A stretch of 64,000 bases of DNA from Paenibacillaceae bacterium (GTDB lineage Bacteria > Bacillota > Clostridia > Lachnospirales > Lachnospiraceae), in contig SVDU01000011.1 in NCBI GenBank assembly GCA_015057705.1, forward strand, positions 1-64,000, in the 5' to 3' direction. Each line of letters opens with the position of its first letter. Position 1 is the stretch's first letter. Shown in pieces: positions 38,973-47,743 of this stretch. The notes beneath the pieces were generated by a model. The model made no database searches. It saw only the letters and a list, made by a program, of their open reading frames with translations, and was not told the DNA's origin. The position numbers and the translations under genes were made by a program.

Positions 38973-40328
38973 ATGGATAAAAAACGAAAAAAACGTTTTA
39001 AGTGGAATATAAGCCAGACCCAGTATCTGGCTTACGGTTTCTTGTGTATTATTTTAGCAGGAGCACTTCTTTTAATGCTCCCTTTTTCCAGTAAGGATGG
39101 GCAGTCAGAGAATTTTATCAATTGCCTGTTTACGGCCACCAGTGCTACCTGTGTAACAGGGTTGGTTGTCAGGGATACATGGACCCAGTGGACACTGTTT
39201 GGTCAGATTGTGATCATGACCCTGATACAGATCGGCGGACTTGGTTTTGTTACGGTGGGAGTTTTTATTTCCATCGTACTGAGACGCAAAATCGGCCTGA
39301 AAGAACGGGGACTTTTACAGGAAAGTGTGAATACTCTTCAGATTGGAGGAGTGGTAAGGCTTGCAAAAAGGATTATAAAAGGAACCTTTTTGTTTGAGAG
39401 TGCAGGAGCGATTTTATTATCACTCCGGTTTGTTCCCCAGTATGGAATTTTAAGAGGCGTATTTTATGGTATTTTTCATTCCGTATCTGCGTTCTGCAAT
39501 GCGGGATTTGACTTAATGGGACATATAGAGCCTTATAATTCATTTGTATCATACTACGATGACTGGCTGGTTAATCTGGTTATTATGTCCCTCATTATTA
39601 TCGGAGGTATTGGATTTATCGTATGGGACGATATTTATAAGAACCGGTTACATTTCAATAAATATATGCTTCATACCAAAATCGTACTGGTTACCACCTT
39701 TACCCTTGTATTTGGTGGAGGACTCCTGTTCTATTTGCTTGAGAGAAACAATCTCTTAGTAGGAATGAACGCAAGTGGTCAGATACTGACTTCCTTGTTC
39801 AGCTCTGTAACAGCCAGAACGGCAGGCTTTAATACCACGGATACCCATGCTTTGACTGATGGCAGTAAGCTTCTTACCATCATACTTATGTTTATTGGAG
39901 GAAGCCCAGGTTCTACAGCCGGAGGTATTAAGACCACAACCCTGTTTGTACTTCTTATGTGTGTTCATTCCAATATCAAACAGTCTTATGGAGTCAACGT
40001 ATTTGGAAGGCGTCTGCAGGAGGAGGCCATAAAGAGGGCAGGAACCATTTTAACAATCAATCTGTTTCTTGCTCTTGCCGCATCGCTGGTGATTATGGCT
40101 AATCAGTCTCTGGGCTTTTCTGATATCCTGTTTGAGACGTTTTCGGCTATAGGAACGGTCGGCATGACCACCGGAATTACCAGAGATTTAAGTACATTTT
40201 CCAGAGTTGTTATCATTTTACTGATGTACTGCGGAAGAATCGGCAGTCTTTCGTTTGCACTTGCATTTGTACAAAATCATAAAATAGCTCATGTGGAACA
40301 ACCCGCAGAAGCGATTAACGTAGGATAA
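38973..40328 (+). CDS. ktrB: Potassium uptake protein KtrB (TrkH family)
   Basis: This 451-residue channel-like K+ transporter has four pore loops with filter glycines: ATCVTGL, CNAGFDL, RTAGFNT and GTVGMTT. There are about eight membrane spans plus pore helices. KtrB forms a dimer gated by an octameric KtrA ring, encoded next. In Firmicutes the Ktr system is Na+-dependent and helps in osmotic adjustment. AAAGGAAAGG precedes the ATG. Confidence 0.94.
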   Translation: MDKKRKKRFKWNISQTQYLAYGFLCIILAGALLLMLPFSSKDGQSENFINCLFTATSATCVTGLVVRDTWTQWTLFGQIVIMTLIQIGGLGFVTVGVFISIVLRRKIGLKERGLLQESVNTLQIGGVVRLAKRIIKGTFLFESAGAILLSLRFVPQYGILRGVFYGIFHSVSAFCNAGFDLMGHIEPYNSFVSYYDDWLVNLVIMSLIIIGGIGFIVWDDIYKNRLHFNKYMLHTKIVLVTTFTLVFGGGLLFYLLERNNLLVGMNASGQILTSLFSSVTARTAGFNTTDTHALTDGSKLLTIILMFIGGSPGSTAGGIKTTTLFVLLMCVHSNIKQSYGVNVFGRRLQEEAIKRAGTILTINLFLALAASLVIMANQSLGFSDILFETFSAIGTVGMTTGITRDLSTFSRVVIILLMYCGRIGSLSFALAFVQNHKIAHVEQPAEAINVG

Positions 40329-40345
40329 AGAAAAGGAGTATATTC

Positions 40346-40999
40346 ATGAAATCAATTTTAATTATTGGCCTTGGCAGGTTTGGGCATCATCTTTGCATCA
40401 ATATGGCAAGTCTGGGCAATGATGTTATGATCGTAGATCAGAAGGAAGAATGCTTAGAGGATTTACTCCCCTATGTGACAAGTGCAAAGATTGGTGACTG
40501 TACCAACGAAGCCGTGTTAAAAAGTCTTGGTATTTCCAACTTTGATATCTGCTTTGTGTGTATCGGAACCAACTTCCAAAGCAGTCTTGAAATCACCAGT
40601 CTGGTGAAGGAACTGGGTGGCAGACGGGTAATCAGTAAGGCAAACAGGGATATTCATGCTAAGTTCCTTTTAAGAAACGGTGCGGATGAAGTAATCTATC
40701 CTGACCGCGATATTGCTGAGAAGACGGCTGTTCGTTACAGCACTGATCATGTTTTTGATTACATTGAGCTGACTCCTGAGTACTCCATTTATGAGATCCC
40801 GCCTCTTCCGGAATGGGTGCATAAATCCATCAGGGAAGTGGACATCAGAAACCTGTATCATATCAGTGTTCTTGGTATTAAGCGGGAAGGAAGGGCACAG
40901 CTTATGCCGCCAGCAGACTATATCATTCAGGCGCAGGAGCATTTGATGGTAATTGGCAGGAGAGAACATATTGACAGTATTTTAAAAGAGATGAAATAG
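40346..40999 (+). CDS. ktrA: Potassium uptake regulatory subunit KtrA
   Basis: This 217-residue cytosolic gating ring subunit has an RCK_N Rossmann domain (IIGLGRFGHHLC; acidic VDQKEE) that binds ATP/ADP or NAD(H), and an RCK_C domain from about 135 that in many KtrA proteins binds c-di-AMP. It is 17 bp after ktrB, as in other Firmicutes. Confidence 0.94.
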   Translation: MKSILIIGLGRFGHHLCINMASLGNDVMIVDQKEECLEDLLPYVTSAKIGDCTNEAVLKSLGISNFDICFVCIGTNFQSSLEITSLVKELGGRRVISKANRDIHAKFLLRNGADEVIYPDRDIAEKTAVRYSTDHVFDYIELTPEYSIYEIPPLPEWVHKSIREVDIRNLYHISVLGIKREGRAQLMPPADYIIQAQEHLMVIGRREHIDSILKEMK

Positions 41000-41012
41000 G
41001 ATTTTCGGAGGT

Positions 41013-41195
41013 ATGATGTCTGTTTGGCTGGCTGAGAACTGGGTAACTATTATCATATTCATCATAATTATGGTGCTGGTATTTTTTGCTGTCCGCAGCT
41101 TACGAAACAACAAAGGCGGCTGCGGATCCGGCGGCTGTGAAAACTGTATGGGTTGTAACACGGTCAGGAATAAGGATAAAAAGAGCAGGAAATAA
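41013..41195 (+). CDS. FeoB-associated-type Cys-rich membrane protein
   Basis: This 60-residue protein has one membrane span (about 9-27) and a short cytoplasmic tail with four Cys in CGSGGCENCMGC. This matches the FeoB-associated Cys-rich membrane protein family, which usually sits beside feoB. No feoB or feoA is in this window; it follows ktrA after 13 bp with its own CGGAGG. Its role is unknown; metal handling is a guess. Confidence 0.82.
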   Translation: MMSVWLAENWVTIIIFIIIMVLVFFAVRSLRNNKGGCGSGGCENCMGCNTVRNKDKKSRK

Positions 41196-41205
41196 GGCTG
41201 AATAG

Positions 41206-41252
41206 AAAAAAGGAAACGGGAAGAATAATTAGTTCCTGCCGTTTCCTTTTTT
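41206..41252. terminator. Bidirectional terminator
   Basis: A 14-bp perfect stem (41206-41219 with 41239-41252), with A-run on one arm and T-run on the other. It serves both the ktr operon and the convergent PTS gene. Confidence 0.92.
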
Positions 41253-41260
41253 GTATGTTC

Positions 41261-42286
41261 TTATTTTAAGTCCAGTTTTAAGTCTCCAAATTGAATCCAG
41301 CCTGCTTTTCTAAGCAGTTCTCCAAGCACCAGTGTGATGATAGCTGGCAGAAGAAAGCAGACAAATAAAATACCCAGCCACATGCTTTTTCCACCGCCCA
41401 TGGCTGTATAAACACCAATGGGGCCAACCAGTCCGCAGGTTCCCATTCCCGAGCCTGCTGGTATATTTTTTAAGTGGAATACCATGGTTGCAACAGGACC
41501 AGTGATCATGGATGCCACAGTAGGGGGTATCCAGATCTTGGGATTTTTCACTATATTTCCCATCTGCAACATGCTGGTACCAAGTCCCTGAGCCATAAGA
41601 CCGCCCACTCCGTTTTCCCGGAAGGAGAGAACGGCGAATCCCACCATCTGGGCACAGCATCCGGCTGTTGCGGCTCCGCCTGCCAACCCGTCCAGGGAGA
41701 GGGCAATACAGATGGCCGCACTGCTGATGGGAAGGGTAAGAGCGATTCCGATGAGAGCGGATACCAGTATACCCATGTAGAATGGCTGTAGCTCGGTTGC
41801 TGTTTTTACAATGCTGCCGAACCAGTTCATAAATCCGGCTACACCGGGTCCTACAAACTGAGCCACTAAAACACCGGAAATAATCGTAACGCCCGGTGTT
41901 ACAAGGATATCCAGCCGTGTTTCCTTTGAAACTATTTTCCCCAGCTCCGTTGCAATCACTGTTGCTGCCAGCGCGCCCACTGGTCCGCCAAGCCCATTGC
42001 CAGCAATCCCTACAGTAGCTGCAGAGAATAGTACCAGAGCCGGGGCGTGAAGGGCATAGGCGATGGCAACGCCCAAAGCTGCGCCTGTGGCACTTTTTGC
42101 AAATTCTGAAATCACGTTAAACAGTTCTAAGTTGAACTGTTTGCCCAGGGTCCCGAAGATGGTTCCGATCAACAGAGACGCAAAAAGGCCAAATGCCATA
42201 GCACCCAATGCGTCAATGAGATAGGTCTGGACTGTGATAGTGACGTTCTTCCTTTTCAGGAATTCTTTTACGCCGCGTTTTTCCAT
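41261..42286 (-). CDS. PTS transporter subunit IIC, PfoR-like
   Basis: This 341-residue membrane protein has about nine or ten spans rich in Gly and Ala. It resembles the PTS_EIIC_2 family (COG3641), which includes PfoR of Clostridium perfringens. Motifs seen include GNGLGGPVGALAA, GVTIISGVLVA and GSGMGTCGLVGPIG. No IIA or IIB gene is nearby, and the substrate is unknown. The start on the minus strand is ATG at 42284-42286, with AGGAG 10 nt upstream; the longer open frame to 42376 covers its promoter. Confidence 0.82.
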   Translation of the reverse strand: MEKRGVKEFLKRKNVTITVQTYLIDALGAMAFGLFASLLIGTIFGTLGKQFNLELFNVISEFAKSATGAALGVAIAYALHAPALVLFSAATVGIAGNGLGGPVGALAATVIATELGKIVSKETRLDILVTPGVTIISGVLVAQFVGPGVAGFMNWFGSIVKTATELQPFYMGILVSALIGIALTLPISSAAICIALSLDGLAGGAATAGCCAQMVGFAVLSFRENGVGGLMAQGLGTSMLQMGNIVKNPKIWIPPTVASMITGPVATMVFHLKNIPAGSGMGTCGLVGPIGVYTAMGGGKSMWLGILFVCFLLPAIITLVLGELLRKAGWIQFGDLKLDLK

Positions 42287-42348
42287 GGTTAAAAATCTCC
42301 TTTTTGTCTGGTGCACACATTTGACCTTAAGCCAAAGCAGTTGCATGT

Positions 42349-42376
42349 ATTTTACCATAGTATAACCAAAATTCAA
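42349..42376 (-). promoter_or_regulatory. Promoter of the PTS IIC gene
   Basis: On the minus strand, TTGAAT (42371-42376) and TAAAAT (42349-42354) are 16 bp apart. Confidence 0.6.
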
Positions 42377-42448
42377 GTTTTTTTTATGATTATATATAAA
42401 ATTGATAAAACGTTGACAATATGCAGAGAAAAACCATGGGGCCTCTGC

Positions 42449-42477
42449 TTGACTTTGTCCTTTGTTTGTGACACAAT
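42449..42477 (+). promoter_or_regulatory. Promoter of the G3E GTPase gene pair
   Basis: TTGACT (42449-42454) and CACAAT (42472-42477) with a 17-bp spacer, 52 bp before the ATG. It is divergent from the PTS IIC promoter. Confidence 0.55.
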
Positions 42478-42529
42478 AAGTAGTTGTAGTTCCTGTTAAA
42501 CTCTGGAAAGAAAAGAGGTATTGATTCGT

Positions 42530-43762
42530 ATGACAAAGATTGATATTATATCCGGTTTTCTTGGAGCCGGAAAAACGACTTTTATTAAGAAACTTCTGCA
42601 GGAGGCTGTATCTGGTGAGCAGGTTATCCTGATTGAAAATGAATTTGGTGAGATCGGAATTGATGGTGGATTTTTAAAGGATTCCGGCGTGGAAATCAGG
42701 GAAATGAACTCCGGCTGTATCTGCTGTTCACTGGTTGGTGATTTTGGACAATCCTTAAAAGAGGTACTTACAACCTATCATCCAGACCGTATTATCATTG
42801 AACCTTCCGGCGTGGGTAAATTATCCGATGTAATGAAAGCGGTTAAGGATGTGGCAGCTGAGATCCAGGTAACGCTTAACAGTGCAGTTACCATTGTAGA
42901 TGCCCAGAAGTGTAAGATGTACCGGAAGAATTTTGGCGAATTTTTTAACAATCAGATTGAAAATGCCGGAACAGTGGTATTAAGCCGTACCGATATTGCG
43001 CCCACTGAAAAAGTGGATCTTGCAGTTGAAATAATCAGAGAGCTGAATCCAAAAGCAGCAGTTATTACAACTCCCTGTGATGTGTTAACTGGAAAACAGC
43101 TCCTTGAAATTATTGAAAAACCGGATACCATGGAAGAAGACCTGTTAAAGGAACTGAAAGAGCATCATCATCATGATGATGACGGTTGTGGCTGCGGAGG
43201 CCACCATCACGACCACGATCATGACCACGAAGAGGGAAGCTGTGGCTGCGGAGGTCATCACCACGACCACGATCACGACCATGAAGAGGGAAGCTGTGGC
43301 TGCGGAGGCCATCACCATGATCACGACCATGATCATGAAGAGGGAAGCTGTGGCTGCGGAGGCCATCACCATGACCACGATCATGACCATGAAGAGGGAA
43401 GCTGTGGCTGCGGAGGCCACGACCACGATCATGATCACGGAGAAGGCTGCAGCTGCGGCCATGACCACGACCACCATCATGCTGACGAAGTGTTCACCAG
43501 CTGGGGACTTGAGAATGTGTCTGCTATGAGCAAGGAGACACTTGACCGAATTCTTGACGAACTTGCTTACGGCGATGGTTTTGGAGACGTACTTCGTGCC
43601 AAAGGCATGATTCCGGGCATAGAAAAGGGAACATGGCTTTATTTTGATCTGGTTCCGGAACAATATGAGATCAGAGATGGTAACCCGGAGTACACCGGTA
43701 AAGTTTGTGTAATTGGGGCTAATTTAAAAGAAGAAGAATTAAAACTTGCCTTTGGCAAATAA
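42530..43762 (+). CDS. G3E/CobW-family GTPase with long His/Cys repeat
   Basis: This 410-residue protein has Walker A ISGFLGAGKTTF (about 9-17), the zinc-binding CxCC motif C63-I-C-C66, the G3E Glu motif IIEPSGVG, and SRTD in the NKxD position. After residue 215 it carries an 18-residue repeat of HHHDHDHDHEEGSCGCGG, four full copies plus a diverged fifth. A short CobW C-terminal domain follows (GTWLYFDLVPEQYEI). Such proteins are metallochaperones for zinc (ZNG1/YeiR-like), cobalt or nickel. The repeat could store many metal ions. ATG 42530 was chosen; TTG 42521 lies too close to the AGAGG. Confidence 0.9.
   Translation: MTKIDIISGFLGAGKTTFIKKLLQEAVSGEQVILIENEFGEIGIDGGFLKDSGVEIREMNSGCICCSLVGDFGQSLKEVLTTYHPDRIIIEPSGVGKLSDVMKAVKDVAAEIQVTLNSAVTIVDAQKCKMYRKNFGEFFNNQIENAGTVVLSRTDIAPTEKVDLAVEIIRELNPKAAVITTPCDVLTGKQLLEIIEKPDTMEEDLLKELKEHHHHDDDGCGCGGHHHDHDHDHEEGSCGCGGHHHDHDHDHEEGSCGCGGHHHDHDHDHEEGSCGCGGHHHDHDHDHEEGSCGCGGHDHDHDHGEGCSCGHDHDHHHADEVFTSWGLENVSAMSKETLDRILDELAYGDGFGDVLRAKGMIPGIEKGTWLYFDLVPEQYEIRDGNPEYTGKVCVIGANLKEEELKLAFGK
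43190..43459 (+). repeat. 54-bp tandem repeat encoding the His/Cys-rich array
   Basis: Four 54-bp units start at 43190, 43244, 43298 and 43352, and a diverged, partly degenerate fifth starts at 43406. Third-position changes (CAC/CAT, GAC/GAT) distinguish the copies while the protein repeat is kept, so selection on the protein rather than very recent duplication is suggested. Confidence 0.93.
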
Positions 43763-43779
43763 TTGGACTGGAGGAAATC

Positions 43780-44733
43780 ATGAGTAATATCGACGAAATG
43801 GAAGATGATTTTATGCCGGTTTTCCTGATCGATGGATTTTTGGAGTCAGGAAAGACCCAATTCCTTCAATTCACTATGGAACAGGATTATTTTAAGGCAG
43901 AAGGGAAGACACTTCTCATTGTCTGCGAAGAAGGAGAAACAGAGTACAGTGATGAGCTGCTGAAACGAACAAAGACAGCAGCTGTATACATTAATAGTCT
44001 GGAGGAATTAAGCCAGGAGAGACTTTTGGAACTGGAACTTTTGTACAATCCGGAGAGAGTTTTAATTGAATGGAATGGCATGTGGAATTTAGATGATTTA
44101 AAGCTTCCGGCTGACTGGAACGTTTATCAGCAGATAACGCTGATAGATATGTCTACCTTTGATCTGTATGCTGCCAATATGAAGTCACTTTTATATGCGA
44201 TGGTACGCAATTCCGAGATGATCATCTGCAACCGCTGTGATGGAATCGAAGATCTGTCTGGCTACAGGCGTACATTAAAGTCCATGTGCCCACGAGGAGA
44301 AATCGTATTTGAGGATTCAGAAGGGGAAGTGAATGAAATTGCAGAAGAGGACTTACCTTATGACATCAGTGCTGATTTAGTAGAGATATCACCGGAAGCT
44401 TATGGGATCTGGTACCTGGACTGTATGGAGCGGCGGGATCGCTATGAAGGAAAGACGGTGGAATTTACTGCAATGGTTTTAAAAACCCCCGAATTTCCCA
44501 AGAATTACTTTGTCCCGGGGCGTATGGCCATGACCTGCTGCGAAGATGATATGACATTTCTGGGCTTTATCACCAAGTCCAGAGAGGCCAAAGATCTTGA
44601 GACAAAGCAGTGGGTTCGGGTGAAGGCTAGGATTGCATATGAATACTGGAAAGATTATGAAGGGGAAGGACCGGTTCTTTATGCCGAGTCTGTAGAACCT
44701 GCAAAGCCAGTGAAAGGGTTTGTACAATTTTAA
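43780..44733 (+). CDS. G3E-like P-loop protein with YcgQ/TIGR03943-like C-terminal domain
   Basis: This 317-residue protein has an N-terminal P-loop (GFLESGKTQFL, about 19-29) but lacks the CxCC motif of CobW proteins; ICNRCDG stands in the NKxD position. The last ~110 residues (from TVEFTAMVLKTPEF; FVPGRMAMTCCEDDMTFLGF) resemble the C-terminal domain of YcgQ/TIGR03943 proteins, which are associated with zinc and with a partner permease YcgR. No permease gene is here. It follows the first G3E gene by 17 bp, so the two probably work together. Confidence 0.75.
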   Translation: MSNIDEMEDDFMPVFLIDGFLESGKTQFLQFTMEQDYFKAEGKTLLIVCEEGETEYSDELLKRTKTAAVYINSLEELSQERLLELELLYNPERVLIEWNGMWNLDDLKLPADWNVYQQITLIDMSTFDLYAANMKSLLYAMVRNSEMIICNRCDGIEDLSGYRRTLKSMCPRGEIVFEDSEGEVNEIAEEDLPYDISADLVEISPEAYGIWYLDCMERRDRYEGKTVEFTAMVLKTPEFPKNYFVPGRMAMTCCEDDMTFLGFITKSREAKDLETKQWVRVKARIAYEYWKDYEGEGPVLYAESVEPAKPVKGFVQF

Positions 44734-44761
44734 AAGAACTATATTGTTATTGTAATAGATT

Positions 44762-44802
44762 GCAGTTGGAAGAAAGGTTTTCTTTTTCCAACTGCTTTTT
44801 TT
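44762..44802 (+). terminator. Rho-independent terminator after the G3E pair
   Basis: A 10-bp perfect stem (44762-44771 with 44786-44795) followed by seven Ts. Confidence 0.93.
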
Positions 44803-44869
44803 GAATAATAATTGATAACTGGGTGATAATAATTCGAAAAGTAATTTGTAAACAGAAAGTAGAGAAGAA

Positions 44870-46126
44870 ATGGAAGTTAAAGAGCGAATTGTGCAAGAGA
44901 AAGGTTTAGATCATACTTTTAAATTATTGGAAGAAGGATATCCTTTTATCAAAAATAGAATGGATCTTTATAAATGTAATATGTTTGAAACCCATATAAT
45001 GGGAAAAAAAACAATTTGTATAAGCGGCGAAGAGGCTTGTAAAATCTTTTACGATGAAGACTTGTTTCAACGAAAGGGGGCAATGCCAAAGAGAATTCAA
45101 AAAACCCTGTTAGGAGTTAATGCTATTCAGGGGATGGATAAAAAAGCACATAGTCAGCGAAAACTTTTTTTTATGTCGTTAATGACTGAGGATCATCAAA
45201 AGAAACTTGGGGAGCTTTTTGAGAAAGAAATGGAAGCTTCTGTTGATAAATGGGTAAATACGAAAAAGGTTGTACTTTTTCGTGAAGCCAAGAATAACCT
45301 ATGTAAAGCAGCATGTTTTTGGACTGGAGTTCCATTGCTGGAATCTGATGTAGAAAGCAGGGCAGATGATTTTTGCGCAATGATTGATGGATTTGGTGGA
45401 GTCGGGCCCAGGTACTGGAACGGAAAGGCTGCACGAAATAGAACCGAGGCATGGATAGAAGCAATAATAGAGGATGTGAGACAAGGGAAGCTGACCGTAA
45501 AAGATGATTCGCCACTTAATCAAATGGCTTTTCACAGGGAGCCTGATGGTAATCAGATGGAGTTGCAGATGGCTGCAAAAGAGCTCATAAACGTAATTAG
45601 ACCAATTGTCGCTATTTCAACATATATTACATTTATAGCTTTAGCAATATACGAACATCCTGAATGTCATGAAGAACTGATGGGTGGCAATAACAGATAT
45701 TTTGAAATGTTTGTGCAGGAAGTTCGCCGATACTATCCGTTTACTCCGTTTTTAGGAGCGGAGGTACACAAAGACTTTAATTGGAATCAGTATGAGTTTA
45801 AAAAAGGAGTACTTGTATTACTTGATGTTTATGGTATGAATCATGATTCTAAAATATGGAATAATCCTGATGAATTTCAGCCAAAGCGTTTTGAGGAGCA
45901 AAAAAACAGGACATTTAGTTTTATTCCTCAAGGCGGTGGTGATCCTGGAAAGGGACATCGCTGTCCTGGTGAAGGTATTACGATTGAAATCATGAAAGCA
46001 AGTTTAAATTTTCTTGTTAACAAAGTTGATTTTGAAGTTCCGGAACAAGATTTAAGATACAGCCTTTCAAGAATTCCCACTTTGCCTGAAAGTGGGTTTA
46101 TTATGAAAAACATTAGAAAGAAATGA
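44870..46126 (+). CDS. Cytochrome P450, CYP152-like fatty-acid peroxygenase
   Basis: This 418-residue P450 has the heme-ligand Cys365 in GHRCPGEG, preceded by FIPQGGGDPGKGHRC. The I-helix has the Arg244-Pro245 pair in NVIRPIVAIS in place of the usual acid-Thr pair. That Arg-Pro pair and the heme region are marks of CYP152 peroxygenases, which use H2O2 to hydroxylate or decarboxylate fatty acids without redox partners; Bacillus P450-BSbeta has the equivalents Arg242, Pro243 and Cys363. Base composition looks more AT-rich than the neighbours, suggesting transfer. It stands alone between two terminators. P450s are unusual in strict anaerobes. Confidence 0.92.
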   Translation: MEVKERIVQEKGLDHTFKLLEEGYPFIKNRMDLYKCNMFETHIMGKKTICISGEEACKIFYDEDLFQRKGAMPKRIQKTLLGVNAIQGMDKKAHSQRKLFFMSLMTEDHQKKLGELFEKEMEASVDKWVNTKKVVLFREAKNNLCKAACFWTGVPLLESDVESRADDFCAMIDGFGGVGPRYWNGKAARNRTEAWIEAIIEDVRQGKLTVKDDSPLNQMAFHREPDGNQMELQMAAKELINVIRPIVAISTYITFIALAIYEHPECHEELMGGNNRYFEMFVQEVRRYYPFTPFLGAEVHKDFNWNQYEFKKGVLVLLDVYGMNHDSKIWNNPDEFQPKRFEEQKNRTFSFIPQGGGDPGKGHRCPGEGITIEIMKASLNFLVNKVDFEVPEQDLRYSLSRIPTLPESGFIMKNIRKK

Positions 46127-46146
46127 AGCCGTAGAATTACCAAAAG

Positions 46147-46195
46147 AAAGACTGACATACGCTGTTTTTTAACTTAACAGCGTGTGTCAGTCTTT
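46147..46195. terminator. Long bidirectional terminator hairpin
   Basis: A 20-bp stem (46147-46166 with 46176-46195) with one G-U pair. It lies between the convergent P450 and deacetylase genes. Confidence 0.9.
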
Positions 46196-46207
46196 GCATA
46201 TCGACGA

Positions 46208-47611
46208 TTATTTCATCGGCGGAACCGGTGTAGGTCTTGCCGGATCAAATATATCAGGTACATTAAATAAATCATTCAGGCTGTCAGGATAGTAAAACAT
46301 CCGGTAACCATCTAAATTTCTTCTGGCCTGCCTGAAGTAATCAGGTCCAAGCTGCATCCACACAGGCTTGCTTGCGTCAACGTTACAGAAATAGCGAAAG
46401 CCCTTGGATTTTAAATATGTAAAACGTTCGTTGCTGTCTGTGTAAGGAGTCCAGCTTCCAATATCACTTCCAAATGGAAACAGGATGATATCAGTAGGAC
46501 CGATAATGGATTCCACATTGCGCTCCCATTTATCCGTATCTGTCTTAAAATGATTCATGGAGATCGAACCCATATTCCGGTGTCCCCAACTGTGGGAAGA
46601 CAGCTCCCAGCCGTGATCCTTTAATGCCTGTGCAACCTTTGCAGCCTCCTGACGGTCTGCTTCATAGTTTGGATTGGTATCTTTATAAGCTTCGTCAGTG
46701 CGATAGCCTAAAATTCCGTTGTATCCGGTAAAAGCAAGAATTCCCCTTGCCCCCTTATAAGAAAAACCTGGATGGGTTTTTATAAAATTCTCAAGGATTG
46801 GTACTAAATCATAATCGCCTACAGAAACACTTCCGTCATCCATCTGCATCTCACAGGTGGGATAACCGTCCTCTCCAATTATGATTCGGGTGGCAAAGCC
46901 ATCGCCTTTCATATATTCATAATAACATACATCATCCTGTGACAGTACAAAAGCCTTTTTTCCAGGAGGCAGCATAATGTCTCCATATACAAACTTTGGA
47001 TTACCGTTCTCATCCTTCTTTTCATACGCCAGATCATGAATTTTTACAAGTACATAACCTTTGTCATACATGGATTGCATCATTTTAATGAATTCATCTT
47101 TAGTTGTCATCATCTGGTTATAGCCATCCTGCTTGGAATCACCGTCAAACGCTTTCGAGGTATCCATAATCAGTGAATGGAAAAATATATGGGTGACTTC
47201 CTGTGGATTAATACGGACAAGGGCAGCTTTGGATGTCTCGTAATCGGAAACAGCTTTCGTTACCTCTTCCTTTTCCACAAATCTGGTGTCTGATTTTAAA
47301 AGATTAATGGCTCCGTCATAATCGTATTGGGAAGCAAGCTGTTCCGCATTTGATAAAATAGCCTTTAAATCTGCTTCCGATGTATCAGCTGGGGTAGTTT
47401 CCTCAGTAGAAGGCTGTGCCTCGCTTTCAGAAGAAATAGCAGCCGATGAGCCAGCAGGTATCAGCTTATGATGCAGCTTCTTATTGATAACAATTCCACA
47501 GAGTACCATAACCATTACAATCAGCAGACCAGTCAGGATAATTGCAATCATGTTTTTTGAGTGTTTTGGCCCTTTTCCAACATTCCATTTACGATAATCA
47601 TTTTGATTCAT
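46208..47611 (-). CDS. Membrane-anchored polysaccharide deacetylase-family protein
   Basis: This 467-residue protein has an N-terminal membrane anchor (about 21-43), a Ser/Thr/Glu-rich linker and a helical segment (about 80-130). A NodB-like deacetylase domain follows: LSQDDVCYYEYM carries the Asp pair, SSHSWGHRNMGS the metal-binding His pair, and FPFGSDIG resembles the motif 3 region. Such enzymes remove acetyl groups from peptidoglycan or other glycans outside the cell. The C-terminus is Pro-rich (DPARPTPVPPMK). ATGAGG lies upstream of the ATG on the minus strand. Confidence 0.83.
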   Translation of the reverse strand: MNQNDYRKWNVGKGPKHSKNMIAIILTGLLIVMVMVLCGIVINKKLHHKLIPAGSSAAISSESEAQPSTEETTPADTSEADLKAILSNAEQLASQYDYDGAINLLKSDTRFVEKEEVTKAVSDYETSKAALVRINPQEVTHIFFHSLIMDTSKAFDGDSKQDGYNQMMTTKDEFIKMMQSMYDKGYVLVKIHDLAYEKKDENGNPKFVYGDIMLPPGKKAFVLSQDDVCYYEYMKGDGFATRIIIGEDGYPTCEMQMDDGSVSVGDYDLVPILENFIKTHPGFSYKGARGILAFTGYNGILGYRTDEAYKDTNPNYEADRQEAAKVAQALKDHGWELSSHSWGHRNMGSISMNHFKTDTDKWERNVESIIGPTDIILFPFGSDIGSWTPYTDSNERFTYLKSKGFRYFCNVDASKPVWMQLGPDYFRQARRNLDGYRMFYYPDSLNDLFNVPDIFDPARPTPVPPMK

Positions 47612-47743
47612 AACGAAACCTCATAATTCTGTTATATTTTTGGTTGAATCTATTACTAAAATAACATTCCCTGTCCAAGTATAGCATACTTTGTAGAAAG
47701 ATGAAATGAAAATGGGGTAATTTTTTTTGGGAAAAGTGGCATA

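Noticed and set aside
41310-41660. 116-codon minus-strand frame inside the PTS IIC gene
   Set aside because: It is a frame shadow of the membrane protein with atypical composition.
43145-43663. 172-codon minus-strand open frame rich in Val, Met and Ala
   Set aside because: It is the complement of the His/Asp/Gly repeat array; low complexity and no ribosome site.
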